A DNA stretch of 64,000 bases from Paraglomus occultum. Lineage: Eukaryota > Glomeromycota > Glomeromycetes > Paraglomerales > Paraglomeraceae. This document shows positions 37,579 through 49,787 of this stretch, one piece after another (the stretch's first letter is position 1; every line of letters starts with the position of its first letter). Where the stretch lies: contig CAJVPJ010000014.1 in NCBI GenBank assembly GCA_910592205.1, positions 1-64,000 of the forward strand, read 5' to 3'. The notes beneath the pieces are model-generated. The model saw only the letters and a program-made list of their open reading frames with translations, was not told where the DNA came from and ran no database searches. Position numbers and translations under genes: made by a program.

Positions 37579-38232
37579 AAGTTTACACTACGTGAGCGTG
37601 TTGCTGAGATTCTAGGGTTTCAGAAAGTACAGTTAGGCGGGTTATTTGTAAATAAAGTAAGTGTAAAAAATGACTCATTTGCAGAGCAAAGCATTTGGAC
37701 GACCGCGATTACAACCGAGCCCTAACATTATTACACTTTTACGTGAAAATTTATCAATTTAAACAAAGCCGGAATACTTGTTTCAACATTAGTTTTGGGC
37801 AATATCTTGCTGAGAATGGGTTACGCTTTTTAAACGGTAAACTTTAATCGATTGGACGCGCTTAGGCTGTTGTCAAGGGTAAAGTAACAGGGACAGGTTG
37901 ACATAAAAAATTTTCAAAGTTAGCAATAAATTACTTGAGCTTTCAAAGAAAAGGCAATTTTTAATGTTACTATTGGATTATGGAAAAGAGCATTTAACAA
38001 TACGAAAGAAAATAGGGAAACGATAATCATGCATATTTATCTAATGGAGAACTGATGATGAATCTTCTTTTGAAGGCAACATGAATTTTAGCAAGCACAT
38101 TTTAATAAAACTTATCAAATGTTTCTGACAACTTAAAGAGATTATTGAAAAGTCAATTTTGGAATTTTTTTTTTAAAAAAATTGTTTGAACAATAATCTG
38201 AAGCATCTAACTTTTTGCACCGGACCATATTA
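37579..38232 (+). mobile_element. Second Tc1-like remnant, opposite orientation
   Basis: On the plus strand, FTLRERVAEILGFQKVQ (from ~37581) and, in another frame, FGRPRLQPSPN (~37692) repeat the helix-turn-helix plus GRPR-linker layout of the neighbouring element. The sequence AACTTTTTGCACCGGACC (38209-38226) resembles that element's right end. A matching left end was not found. Many stops: a decayed copy. Confidence 0.55.
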
Positions 38233-40426
38233 CATTCTCAATTCGAAAACTTAATAAACTGTTGCAGAATTACTGACTGCGCGTGTATCGATGGAAGATT
38301 TGTAGTTAGGGATTCATTATTTAATTAACAAAATTTCTATAATATACTGGAAGACGCATTTAACAGGCAACCGAGCATAACAGCTTCTGTTTCGTTGCAG
38401 GTCGTGGAGACTCATTAATCATGTGTCCTTACAAGTAATTAGTAAGTGGTAGGTGAAGGACTCAGTTAGTTGATTCGCAGTTATTGGTCTGTTTATGAAG
38501 GAGAATTGACTCAAAACAAATTAGAAGACGTTTAATAGGTTTTGCATAATTAAAGACTGTCACTTACTCTGTAGTTATTAATGGATAAAATAATCCTGAT
38601 GTTGGTGTCCCATACAATTGTCTCCAAAAGAGTGTCAACATTCCTACAAAGGAGTTTCCTGTTGACAAAAGTTGACATTAGTGACGTATCTAAGCTAATA
38701 AGAACAAAGTCTTTTGATTTATATTAGGCGACAAATTAGCAGGGAAAAGAGCTCGACAAAATAAATCGAGAATATTTTTTGAAGTAAAATAATAAATAAA
38801 ATTTTTTGATAACAGATTGAGTTCTGTTCAATATTTTGATATAGAATTAATTAGTTTTAAAAGTTTCTGAATAGAAAAAAACTAGAAACCGAGAAAGCTA
38901 CATTTAATTATTTTATCACAATCTTACCGAGTTACTTTATGATGAATAAATCCAAGTCAAGTCATTATGGTAGCATGTTGCAATCTTTATAGACTGCGTT
39001 GTCCTTTTGAACGGTATGAGCACGCTTCTCCCTCGCTAAAATAGATACAGCGTCAACAAGACTTATTGTCATAGTATGCTTTCATTTACGAGAAAAAGCC
39101 AAATTTTCGAGCATAATATGGTTTATGATAAACATAATCCGAGCTTTAATATCTTGTCAAAGCAATCTGAACGTTTTCAATAATTGCTGAATGCCTTTCG
39201 ACCCCAATTAAGAAGTTCAAGTTCTGCATCTTGGCGCGTGCGTGTCACTAATGTCGATTGACTCCGACAAAACAAGAAACGGCCGAGGTTACTTTTTCTG
39301 CCAAAATCTGTTGCGTCATTGACTGAAAGATAAATCACCACTTTCTAACTTTAATCCACTGTTAATCAACAACCAGATAACTATAATGACTGTCCTTTGA
39401 TATTTCATTTCGGAGATGAATTCCGGTCTTTGAATTACAATAATGGTATCCGATTTACACAAGCAGTTATTATGGACTCTACCTCGGTCTGGTCTTACAT
39501 TACCGGGCATCGAGTTTGTACAATAAAGTAGACCAGAAATATGACCGTTTCAAAAATTATCGATGATATATTGGGAAAGGCGTTTCATCATTGTTACAAT
39601 AATCCGTTTTTAAATCTATCCATTACGTCTATCATACATCTCATCATACATCCCCCTTTGCCCCCAACAATAAGTGCGGTTCGTTTTTTATGTTCGCCTT
39701 ATTAAGCTATCACACGTGACTATAACTACTTAATTGTCTTTTCTCGCTGAGTCAGCGGAATGAGTAATAACCGGTTATTACATGAGTATCGGCATTCTGA
39801 TGAATCTTTTGTGGCTTAACTTTATGCAGCGATTGTCAATATGAAACACCAAGTTTAGTATTTTTCTGAAGCACTCACAAGCATAACAGTAAACAAATCG
39901 TGAAATCAAACCATTGTTGTTGCTGTTATTATTCGGTTAAATTTGTAATTTGATCAACAGCATATTTCCATATTAAGAAAACAAACTGTTGGTTCATCTC
40001 TGGTTTAGGTAATCAATTCGGCACAACGAAACATGGAAGGGAAGGACAATAACGATAAGCTTTAAGTCACGCGATAGACGTAAAATCGATTGACCCATTT
40101 ATAGTAATGAGGTGATGTTCTCGACCGAACATGTGCATCGCGCGCACTTGTGAAGAAAGGGGTGTTGACCGTATGCGTACACAAATAATATAACGGAAAC
40201 TTTAATATGATTCACGTCGGACGTTGACGTAAACGACTGATGTATATTTTTGTCGTTTAACTGTGTCTTGTTTGCATGCATGCGAAACAGCAACCGAAAT
40301 TGATGTAAAGGTTTAAAAAAAAAGTGTGGAGGATGCAAATTTTATTCGGACATTCTACAAAATTAATTCTGTACATATTATAGTTTTTCAAAATGGATAA
40401 AAAAAAATGCCGTGTGTGTCTACAAA
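38233..40426. other. Gene-poor intergenic region
   Basis: AT-rich. No recognised coding sequence or clear repeat; a C-rich patch at ~39650-39666. Confidence 0.45.
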
Positions 40427-41269
40427 CTAAATTGATGTTTCAACCGGATAAATCGATCCAAATGCATACATATTCGAATCACATACAAAGTGCCCTATTT
40501 TGTTTATATCTTCTTCGCTCCCTCCTTCGGTGTTCGAGAACATTCCACTTTCAAGCAATTCAACCCATTTCTTCTGATCAATGTCGCTGACATCCACAGA
40601 GGGGTCGAGGAATTGACTATAATCGAACACTTCTAACTGTTGACTCGTATCATTTGAATCGTCAACTATTTCTGCATTTTCTGTCCATGTGTCGTCGACT
40701 ATTATTTGATCAGCGTCGTCGCATGTTATGCACCATAAAGTGCCTTCTACAAATGGTTGGCCACACGAAGAACAAATTGTTTGTTCTGCCGTATATGAAT
40801 CCGTCCAGTTGTTTAGTGTTTGGCAAAGTTCTTCGCATGTTGGAATATAATCGAATTGATCTATCAATGCATCAGCGCTAGAGAAAAATTGAAACGAGTC
40901 GGTTAGTTGAATGTTCAGTTGTCAAAGCTCCAATTCCACTTTCCAATTCAATTGCAAAGAAATTCAAAAAAAAAATATTTACCCAAAATCATTAGACATG
41001 TACATGCATACATTATTGTATCCATCGGCTCCTGTAGCATCCAACTCCATGTTGTGTTCTTGCTCGTTTGATAATATTTGTAAATCGGAAGTCGGGGGAG
41101 GTGTCATCAACTGAGACTGTGATGGTGACAAGGATACTTCTCCTTCTACCTGATCTGACACTGCCATCTCGGGAGATGGTAATTGTGGATAAATTTCGGT
41201 TGATTGCATGAGTTGAGAAAAGTTGTTGTTATTATTGGAGTTGTTGTTGTCAGTGATGTACGATTCCAT
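40427..41269 (-). CDS. Acidic protein with four-Cys zinc-ribbon-like motif
   Basis: Exons 41269-40983 and 40877-40427 join in phase to 245 aa. The N-terminus is Asn/Ser/Gln/Pro-rich and disordered (a run of Asn at ~8-18, then LPSPE and MTPPPTSD). The second exon carries CSSCGQPFVEGTLWCITC, i.e. CxxC-x10-CxxC, suited to bind one zinc, followed by an acidic region (VDVSDIDQKKWVELLESGMF). Low-complexity plus acidic plus zinc knuckle suggests a nuclear regulator, but no family is recognised. The start at 41269 is 69 nt after a TATA box; an upstream in-frame codon at 41323 is not ATG. Real gene: likely. Function: unknown. Confidence 0.65.
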
Positions 41270-41337
41270 CGTAGTAATGTGTAAAATGAATCGACAAAAT
41301 ACGAGTGATTGGAGTTGTAACAAGATGCAAGAGAGTT

Positions 41338-41345
41338 TTTATATA
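41338..41345 (-). promoter_or_regulatory. TATA box of the zinc-ribbon gene
   Basis: TATATAAA on the minus strand, 69 nt upstream of ATG 41269, matching the TATA-to-ATG spacing of the other genes here. Confidence 0.5.
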
Positions 41346-41991
41346 ATAATTTGGTTATCGGAATATATATTTACAATACGATGCTTAATTTCTGATTAGC
41401 GGGGTAGTGGTTGGAAGGCGGGGTATATAAGTGTCAAAAATCTTTGTTAACCAGTTTTATTCCGACTTTACCCTATTGAAATAAGAATTTCCCTTTAACC
41501 GCGTGGTTAGATTGTGGGACAACAATTTGGAGGAAAATGGTGGGCCTTTTATATTCGCATTTCAAAATGACAGATCGTGGCTGAGAAACAAACACGCGAA
41601 CAAATCGGGATACCCACATGCTGCGTCCGAAGGCTGATCAGCCGTATAATATTAATAGTAGTACCGTAGTGAAGTAACAATATTTATTTGTTGCCACGTA
41701 TGGGGTTGCAGAAAATTCCCATCGAATTTTGTGAAATGAATGAATGACCTTTCAGAAAGCCATTAATCTAGGCCATTGTTGAGGATTACAAATACTCAAT
41801 CGCGCCTGATTCTTCTAGACTCCGTAGATAGGCAGGTTGTGTTATAAGGCAAGTTACACAGTCAAACTTTGTGATGGGCGCATTTCTAATTTGTAGTTTA
41901 ATTGATTGGCAATGTGATGTGTGGCCAAGAAAAAAAAAACCACTATCGGGTCACTTTTTTCCCAATGGGTAAAAATTATGAAAGCCCCGTG

Positions 41992-42228
41992 TTATATGCT
42001 ATGCAATGCACCTCCAGTTATGACAATAGCCAATACATTTTGGCTGATGCAATAAGCGCCAAGAAACAAAGTTAGTTGATTTAAATTGCCCGGCAGAAAA
42101 CTTGTTCTGCAATAGGGCTGTGGGAAATCATTAACAAAGAAGCATTCCATTCTACGCCATCCAAATATAGTGCAGAAGGTCCAAAAAGAAAATTGTGTCA
42201 TGAAACAGGACTCGGTCAGCATTTTGGC
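41992..42228 (-). other. Coding-like orphan exon candidate (minus)
   Basis: Preceded by an acceptor-like GGTAAATAG, the frame reads MLTESCFMTQFSFWTFCTIF through NLNQLTLFLGAYCISQNVLA to a stop at 41992. Base composition is richer in GC than its surroundings and the peptide is hydrophobic with several Cys, as in a membrane protein. No upstream exon was found across the tandem repeats. Confidence 0.25.
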
Positions 42229-42263
42229 CTGGAGCCTATTTACCGCCAAAAGAAAAAAAAAAG

Positions 42264-42392
42264 AGGTCATTATTAAAAAGGTCATTATAAATAAGGTCGT
42301 TATAAAATGTCATAATAAAAAAGGTCGTCATATAATAGGCTACTATAAAAAGGGTCGTCATGAAATAGGCTATTATAAAAGGGTCATTATAT
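42264..42392. repeat. Degenerate tandem repeat (GGTCRTTATAAAA-type)
   Basis: Units of about 14-20 bp built on AAAGGTCRTTATA and AATAGGCTATTATAAAA recur eight or so times with imperfect spacing. Confidence 0.7.
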
Positions 42393-42654
42393 TGATTTAA
42401 TTGTGCGAGTGTCACGATGACAAATGGGCTGGTTTTGACTTGTAAATTTTATTTTACTATTAAAAATCGCTAAATGTTTGTATAACGAAATTGTTAACTC
42501 TGTTATTCTATATATAGTTTGATTAAAGCGATTATATTAATACATTAACCCATTTAATTTAGTTCATGTATTATGGGGAGAGAAGAACAGAAATAGTAAA
42601 AGGTTATAGAATAATAGATAGCCAAGACATATACACATACTCTCTATTGATATA

Positions 42655-42705
42655 CCCATATACACACATACGCATACACACACATACACATACATATACC
42701 GTAAC
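42655..42705. repeat. CA/CATA-rich microsatellite
   Basis: ATACACACATAC-type dinucleotide/tetranucleotide repeat; it explains the His/Thr/Tyr-rich frame read across it. Confidence 0.7.
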
Positions 42706-45700
42706 TTATCATTACACACACTCTTTTTTTCACATTCTTTTTAGTAAAAAGGTATGTATGCATTTCATCATCAGAAACGCAGATGTCACGCCAATGTGGG
42801 GATGGAGATATATAAACCCATATTCGGTATGTGCTGACTTGATCTATTTCCTTATCATTGAATAGCTTATTTTGACTTGCTACCGCCACTCGGCCCTATT
42901 CGGCACTTTCGTGCGATCATTTCGTATGTCTTACTAAAAAAAATTAATACTGATTATTCTGATTATTGTTCCAGATTTAAAAAAGAAAGAAAAAGGAAAA
43001 AAGAAAGGAGGTTGAGTGCCACCCCCACCCAACCCCTTTTGTCGGTTGCATGGATTGTTGTTGTGTTGTTGTGTTGTTGTCGTTGTCGTTGTGTTTCGTG
43101 ATGCGTCAGAATATGTTCACTGTGGACCAAATGTGTTATACAGGGATTGCCGTGTATCCTTATTTATATTTGGTCATCCCGACTTTACCATTCACCGTAG
43201 CATAAAAGATGGAAAAAAAAGGGGGGAGGGGATGGTGCTAATGTCAATAGTCGTATCACATGAAAAACCGGCAATGAGCCGGATATACTTCCGATTCGAG
43301 AATTTGAGTTTATGCTGAGACAAGCAATTGTGAACAATAAAGAAGAAAACTTGGTTAGAATGAAATTTTAGATTTACGTATTGGTACGACCGTATGATTG
43401 GCTGAACATTATATAATATTGTAATATGTGATTATCACTATTATTATCTCTCCTCCCCCCTCATTATATTATATAACGTAATTATTTATCCATTAATTAA
43501 TGATTTATAATAAAGTATCGCAAATGACACCAGCTGCCAAATGGACAATTCTCCCTTTCGTTTGACTTTTTTAGTCGGTAATTATAACAAATGTAGTATA
43601 ATACGAAATTCCCATCCTGATATACTACGGAGATGGGTTGTGTGTTAGAGATGTGATCAAGGGAGTAAATGGCATGTGGGTGCGTTTATTTGACGTGCTT
43701 GCTTTGTTTTTGTCATTATTTATTTATATTATGTTTGTTGATCTCTTATTATTATTATTATTGTAACGACCAACCTTCTTTGTAATGGCCCGCAACAATC
43801 CATACAACCCCATCCATCATACAGCCATACACAACCATACACATACACACACATACCCCCTCCCCATTATCGGCTTCTTTTTTTCTTCTTTCTTCCGTCT
43901 GCTTTGTCAATCAACCCAAGCAGGGAAAAATTTCGTCATCATTATGCGTGACCTGCGCCAAACGCCTGATACCGCAGGGAATACTGTGATGATGATGGTG
44001 ACAGTGCATGAGTAACAGTGGCATCTATGGACATATGCAATAAGTGACAAGTATCCTAACTTAATTTGCAATGTCTGTCATGAGCATCTGTTCGTAATCA
44101 TCCAATGATAATCCCGTTTGATTTTTGTGTGATTTGCCTCACATATTAAATCAAAGTTTATTGGATTATCTAACCACAAATAATCACGCAATATCAATAA
44201 TTGACATCTACAGTGAGTCACTTACATATCATCAACCAATCACAACAAATCTACGTGAGCCTGTGATTCCGAAACGTTTGATAACGCAAAAACGTAAGGT
44301 TATAGTGACTATGAAAATAGCCGTGTGTAACATATTCCGTATATCAATTGTAACACACAACCTGTTCCCGTTCGCGCATTATCGGTAAGTGCCGCATTAG
44401 ACATCCTCCTACTCTTTCCTCCCCTCCCCATAAACATTCCTGGGAACGACAACAGACATCTTGTTGGTAACACAGTTGTTTGTGCAATAATAAGGAATAT
44501 TCAGAGCAAAATGCAAAACAGGAATAAATGCTTGTGGGACAAACATGATTAAAAGGAGGAGCGTTTGAGGGAGAGAAAGATAGTGCACCAACCCCAAAGA
44601 TCTGTGGGTAACATTCTCATTGGAACGAATTGCAGATCTTCACGAACAGGCCATGCTATGACAACATGATAATGCATTCCACACACTAATTTGAAAAAAA
44701 ACCACCGCCAACTGTTATTATTAATACTGTGACAATGCATTTGATAAACAATCTCACAATCTTTGTCCAATAATCATAATAAGCAGAACGCAGATCCTAC
44801 GCCAAAATATAACAATATCGACATAAAAGCGGATTATTCCCAATATCTCGCTCTTGTCGTACGAACGCACGCTTCCGTCTAGAATTGATAACATAGTTCC
44901 GATATCGATTATAAGTTATTCCCAATTAGAGTTCAATGGCTGCTAATAAAAAAAAGTAACATTGTTATTATTATTATAATTATTTCGCATATAAATTAAT
45001 GAGTCTAAACTATGTAAACTTTAGTGCAACTAATATGGCGAAGAGGTCGGGCTGGGGCGTCGCTGATTGGTTCAAATCAATTTAATTACCAGTCTCATAA
45101 TTAATGTTCACATGTTTGGAACCGCATCGATGGAGCTTTATCGAGAAAGAGCTGTCCGCATATGGTCATTCACGCCCTTTCACACAGTTATCTGTAAAGT
45201 TTAGTTCTCTCCTTTGGAAACGCATGTTAGACGGTCCCCAGCCTTTTTCTACAACATCCCAGTATATTCGATATTCTATTTTCGGTTAAGATGTTTTTTT
45301 GTGTTCGTTCCATCGAATTGCAAAGGATTCGCCCCCACCCGCGCGCCTTGAAATAAAGACAGCAAAATTCCCTTTGTTTGTATGGCTTGTCAATCATATC
45401 TAATATTGTGGCATGCTGCCATATCGTCATTTAGTGATAATATCGGCTTTGCGCGATTTTAGTTATGATTCTTACTAATCTGTCCACCCTCCCACCCCAT
45501 AGAATACATCATTTTATTTCAAAAATTCATTAGCACAAGGGGAAAAAAAAAATAGAAACATACGTCGCCCAATATCAAGAGAGATCGGTATGCGCTATAT
45601 GGCTAGACTGACACGATTTTCATTACATGTGGCAAAAGTTAAAAAGCCAATTTGGGAGGAGGCTGTGAACCTTTTTGATACCAGGGCTAAAAGTGTGATT

Positions 45701-47673
45701 GTTGACTGCTTTTATCTATAGATTTCGTGTCTTTAGAATTTAAAGACATGTATTGAGTAAGCCAATTTTCTAGTCCTTTCCTTAATCGTATTTCATCAAC
45801 TTGTGTGATGTAATTACAAGTTAACTAACCTTTATAATCCCGCATATGCATGAAACGTTATGTAATCGACAATCAAACTAACTGTTTCTCTACCGTATTA
45901 ACTAAAGAAACATTTTGAAACAGTGCGTTTATTATGTACTTGTTACACAGTATTAAGCAAATTTTTGAACTTTGATTTTCAATAGGGAAAGTGGGAAGCA
46001 TGTAACAAAGACTTTCAATTATTGCAGGTCTGTCATGGCCTTTGTGATTGTTCGACGGAACCCCGGGTATGAAAGTAAAACGAGACTCTAGTAATCTTGC
46101 TTTGAAATTTGAATATCAGAAAGAGCGTGGGTTTTCTGATGCGCGTCTTGTATTTAATGAATCGGTAAAGTTGCTACTAAAGAAGCTCTGTTTACCGTAT
46201 CACGTTATCCATCGTAGAGCAAACGATGGGTAATAAGAAATGATAACGATAATTCTGTATGGAAGCGAGAGTCATGATCAGGCGTCATACGAGATGTGTT
46301 ATCATAAATGAGACATAATGTGTTACTGTTGTTGTTTTTTCAATTAGCTTCTGACCCTCGATTCTTTCGCAGTATATGAACGTGCATCCTAGGAATTTTT
46401 GGTTGCCTGGTAGAGCATATGCTGGTTTCATGCGTTAAACTACAACTCTGAACATGTTGTGTTGGAGAAGGGCATCATGACGCATTCTTCATTTCTTTCA
46501 CAATTTCATTTTGCTGATTATCCGGTCTTTCTCCTTAATATTAACTTAATACACATTGACTACACCGAAACGCAAGAATCAAAGAACGAAATTCGACATC
46601 AGGACTCCAATTTTATCAAGTAGTTATCACTTTTCTTTCAAAGAAACTGCTCAGGTTGTGAACGGCTTGTATGACAAAAGGATGTTTGTCATTATTCATA
46701 TTATAATAATGCATGGTCTTTAATGGTATACTTATCCTAAGGTGCCACACCTTCTGGGTGTCTGGAAATTGAATCAGCATCGCGTAAGGTCGGAATAAGT
46801 TATCATTTCGTTCATCCCAGTCAGTAATTGGAATTGATTGATTCGGCAGTAGCTCTATTACTTCAGTCGGCCGGTTTAAGTTCAGAAACTTGTTGGTGTT
46901 TAGGATGAGACAATAGATGCGTAAGTTGGTGAATTCTCAGTTTTTGTTCCGGTTAAATGATACACGAAATTTCTTTACCAAGAAAGAATATGTTGAACTA
47001 AAAAACTTATCTGACTACAATTAAAGAAGAGTTAAAAAACCGACGAATAAAAGTTTTTTATCCTGGCTGAGTTAGTGAGTAAGTTATTAGGATTAATTTT
47101 TTCTGTGATTTTAGCGGTAAATAAAATAAACAAAAAAAATATACGCTCAATCTACTTACGTAAATTTTGAGTGGAGATAATACATGCTCGATAGAAAAAA
47201 GATACTGATGACGAATAATGTTTGATACTATGCAAATACAGTGTTCAGCTGTCAACCAATGCGGCGAAGGATAAATTGAAAATGGGGAAATTAATTATAA
47301 CGTGAGCCGGAAAACGCATCGAAACAGCATTTGGTGCACACTATGTACATTCTCTGATGTAACGTAATGAGTTAAGACCCGACGTGGGAGATAATTTTAC
47401 GCAACTGGATGTATAACAACTACCTTTTCCATCTGTTAACAAAGAAAACTGCAAATGGGCGTACTACATCAGAACAATAAATAACCATAACGCTACAAAA
47501 ACCATTTACCCTCACCTACTACTAATACCGACCAATCGGCAAACTCGATAACAGAACTATTAACGTCAACACTCAACGTCCCAAAATACTCGAAACAACC
47601 TACATGAAAAGATTCAAAATAACAATTTATCAGTATCACAATACCTACGTGAAAAACTATCCATCAAAAAATC

Positions 47674-47698
47674 GACAAAAAGGTTCGAACCTTTTGTC
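47674..47698. repeat. 25-nt near-perfect hairpin
   Basis: GACAAAAAGG-TTCGA-ACCTTTTGTC pairs with itself except for one extra A. The centre mimics a tRNA B box (GGTTCGAACC), but no tRNA cloverleaf surrounds it. Confidence 0.6.
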
Positions 47699-49270
47699 CA
47701 ACAAATGGCTATTGAATTACTCAGAAAAGAATAATGGTCTGGATGTCTTTATTAGAAATCTTGTCTACAAGTAAAATGTTGGTTCTGTGCCCAACCGGCA
47801 ATACATAGATGAGGAATACTTGGATAGGAAAGCTGATGAAAAGAAGAACAAAGTTTAATGCCAGTGACACTACTATCGATATAGTAACAATAATAGTTAT
47901 AGGTGAAAATAGATGACACCGAGTAATCAAAAATTTGTCATACAGTACTAATACGCATTCATAGCTTGGATTTTCATGTAATTATTACTACCATCTCAGC
48001 CTTTGTCTATTTCCTCTTTTTGGCATATTATTGTAAAAGTAATTACCTTTCTGAATAAAGACTAAAATTAATATTTTTTGCTTAGGAAAAATTTAATATT
48101 CGACTTTCTGTCTAGTATATTTGATTTTGACGTTATTGGTTCTTTGGACCATTATGTTGAAACCAGATCATTTCATTGTGACAGCATTCCAAGCTAGCAA
48201 ATGCAATCAGTTCAATACATAATTTTTTCCTGAGTAAACCAATATTATTTTGCATGCATCCTTGCACTTAAAGAAGTGATCTTTCAAGCTTGACAATTAT
48301 GACTCCTGAAATAGATTACACGTTTTTGTGCTATTTAAACTGCATGACATCGAACATACTAAGTTTAAGCGTGACGGTATCTCGGACTCAGACACAACAT
48401 TTACAAGTTTTACAATGTCAGAAAGATATCATTACCTGGTAAATATATAAGTTTCTATGCTTTAAATATTCGTTTATACTAACTCACTAACTGATCTTTG
48501 TTTAAGTTAATTGTTTTTATATAAGAACATTAAAGTAACTGTTCGATCAGTAAATTTTAGAGAGATTTTTATTGAAATACAATGACTGGAGCAGATCAGA
48601 ATCTACTTAGCAAAAAAATTTGTAAAAAAGTTATGCCAGCAAAATATAATAAACATTCGCAGGGTTATGTATTTACTTTACGAATTTTCTAAAACGTAAG
48701 CGAAAAGGTCACACTGGGCATCTTCATTGTAATCGTCTTTCTTTCGACTTATGTTTATGATACACTCAATAGCTTTTGTTCAGACAAGTTAGTCAACGTC
48801 TATTACAACTTTATTGTCTCCTGTTACAGTATGATAAATATTTAATCTACAGTGTATAGAAAGAGGGCAAAAAGCTATTTATTGCTGTGTTATGATGATT
48901 AGAGAAATTAATAAGCTTCATACCCTATTTAATAGTTTATAAGCAGAGATTTTATTGTTATAAATTAATAAAGTATTTCTTCAAAAAATTTTGATAGTCC
49001 AAAAACATCTGTAATAGTATGTGCTTACGTCAAAACATAAAATAAAACGCGAAACAAAATAGTCTATATTGCATAACATCTATTTTTGTTATTTTTACAC
49101 TGTACGTGTATATCTGGTAATAAGTAGATTTTTTATCTGTCCGTCATACCGTCAGTGTTTATTCTACACTAAAACGCCTAATTAGTAGTTATTGCGTATT
49201 TAGAGTAATACTATACAATAAAGACGGCAAAAAAATAGATATTGGGTTGATAAGTAGACCTGCGTGATCT

Positions 49271-49787
49271 AGTGTGTAACGAAAAAAACCGCCTTCCGAA
49301 AATTGAACATATTTTGTAAAAAAACCAAGGGTGCGTGTTGTTATTGATGACAAACCCGTCTTTATGTTTGATTACTCTCCATGTATTCAAGTAATAATTA
49401 TCGTAATTAGTTCCGTTGTTCTCCCCCTTGTTCTTTGCAACCACAGAGAGACGAAGTTCAACGACAAACAATTATCATTATTGGCTTAATGGCGTCCAAT
49501 CCCTAAATGAAAGACCAATATTGTCAAGAATAACGTTGAAACATGGATGCTAAGAAATAAAACAATTTATGACCGAAGAATGGACGCAATTCCAGAAACG
49601 ACTGTACAAAATTAATTTCATTGATGAAAAAAAAAGTGTGAGCTTGTTTTGCAGAAAAATGGCGATAGAATTTTGTATTGCAAATTTTACCTGCAATAAA
49701 GCACATTATAAGCTTTATGTTTAAAAATTTTGCATGGCCATTGAGTTATGGTATATTTTATGATAGCGGTTTTTTTCGTTACACACT
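49271..49787 (-). mobile_element. Tc1/mariner-like element remnant, 517 bp
   Basis: A 22-bp perfect inverted repeat bounds the segment (49271-49292 and 49766-49787; core GTGTAACGAAAAAAACCGC). Ends beginning AGTGTG with an A run and CCGC are Tc1-like. The minus strand inside has only broken, protein-like scraps (e.g. INEINFVQSFLELRPFFG, NTWRVIKHKDGFVINNN) that loosely recall the C-terminal part of a Tc1-like transposase. Too short to be autonomous. Confidence 0.7.

Larger units (their letters stand above)
41346..49270. other. 8-kb gene-poor region with simple repeats
   Basis: No complete gene model could be built. It contains a degenerate tandem array at 42264-42392, an ACACAT/CATACA microsatellite at ~42655-42705, GTTGT/GTTGTC repeats at ~43055-43095, another CATACA tract at ~43820-43855, and several C/T-rich blocks. 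Isolated protein-like stretches occur (42228-41992 minus, ~42862-42770 minus, 47524-47773 plus) but none has a start, splice partners and stop together. Confidence 0.45.

Noticed and set aside
42566-42865. 99-aa plus-strand frame rich in His, Thr and Tyr
   Set aside because: It reads through a CA/CATA microsatellite and has no other protein-like feature.
43016-43318. 100-aa plus-strand frame with a Val/Cys run
   Set aside because: Produced by GTT/GTC simple repeats and a C-rich tract.
45060-45085. B-box-like GGTTCAAATCA
   Set aside because: No paired acceptor stem or A box at tRNA spacing.
47674-47698. tRNA gene suggested by a GGTTCGAACC B-box match
   Set aside because: The match is the centre of a simple hairpin; no A box, anticodon arm or acceptor stem could be drawn.
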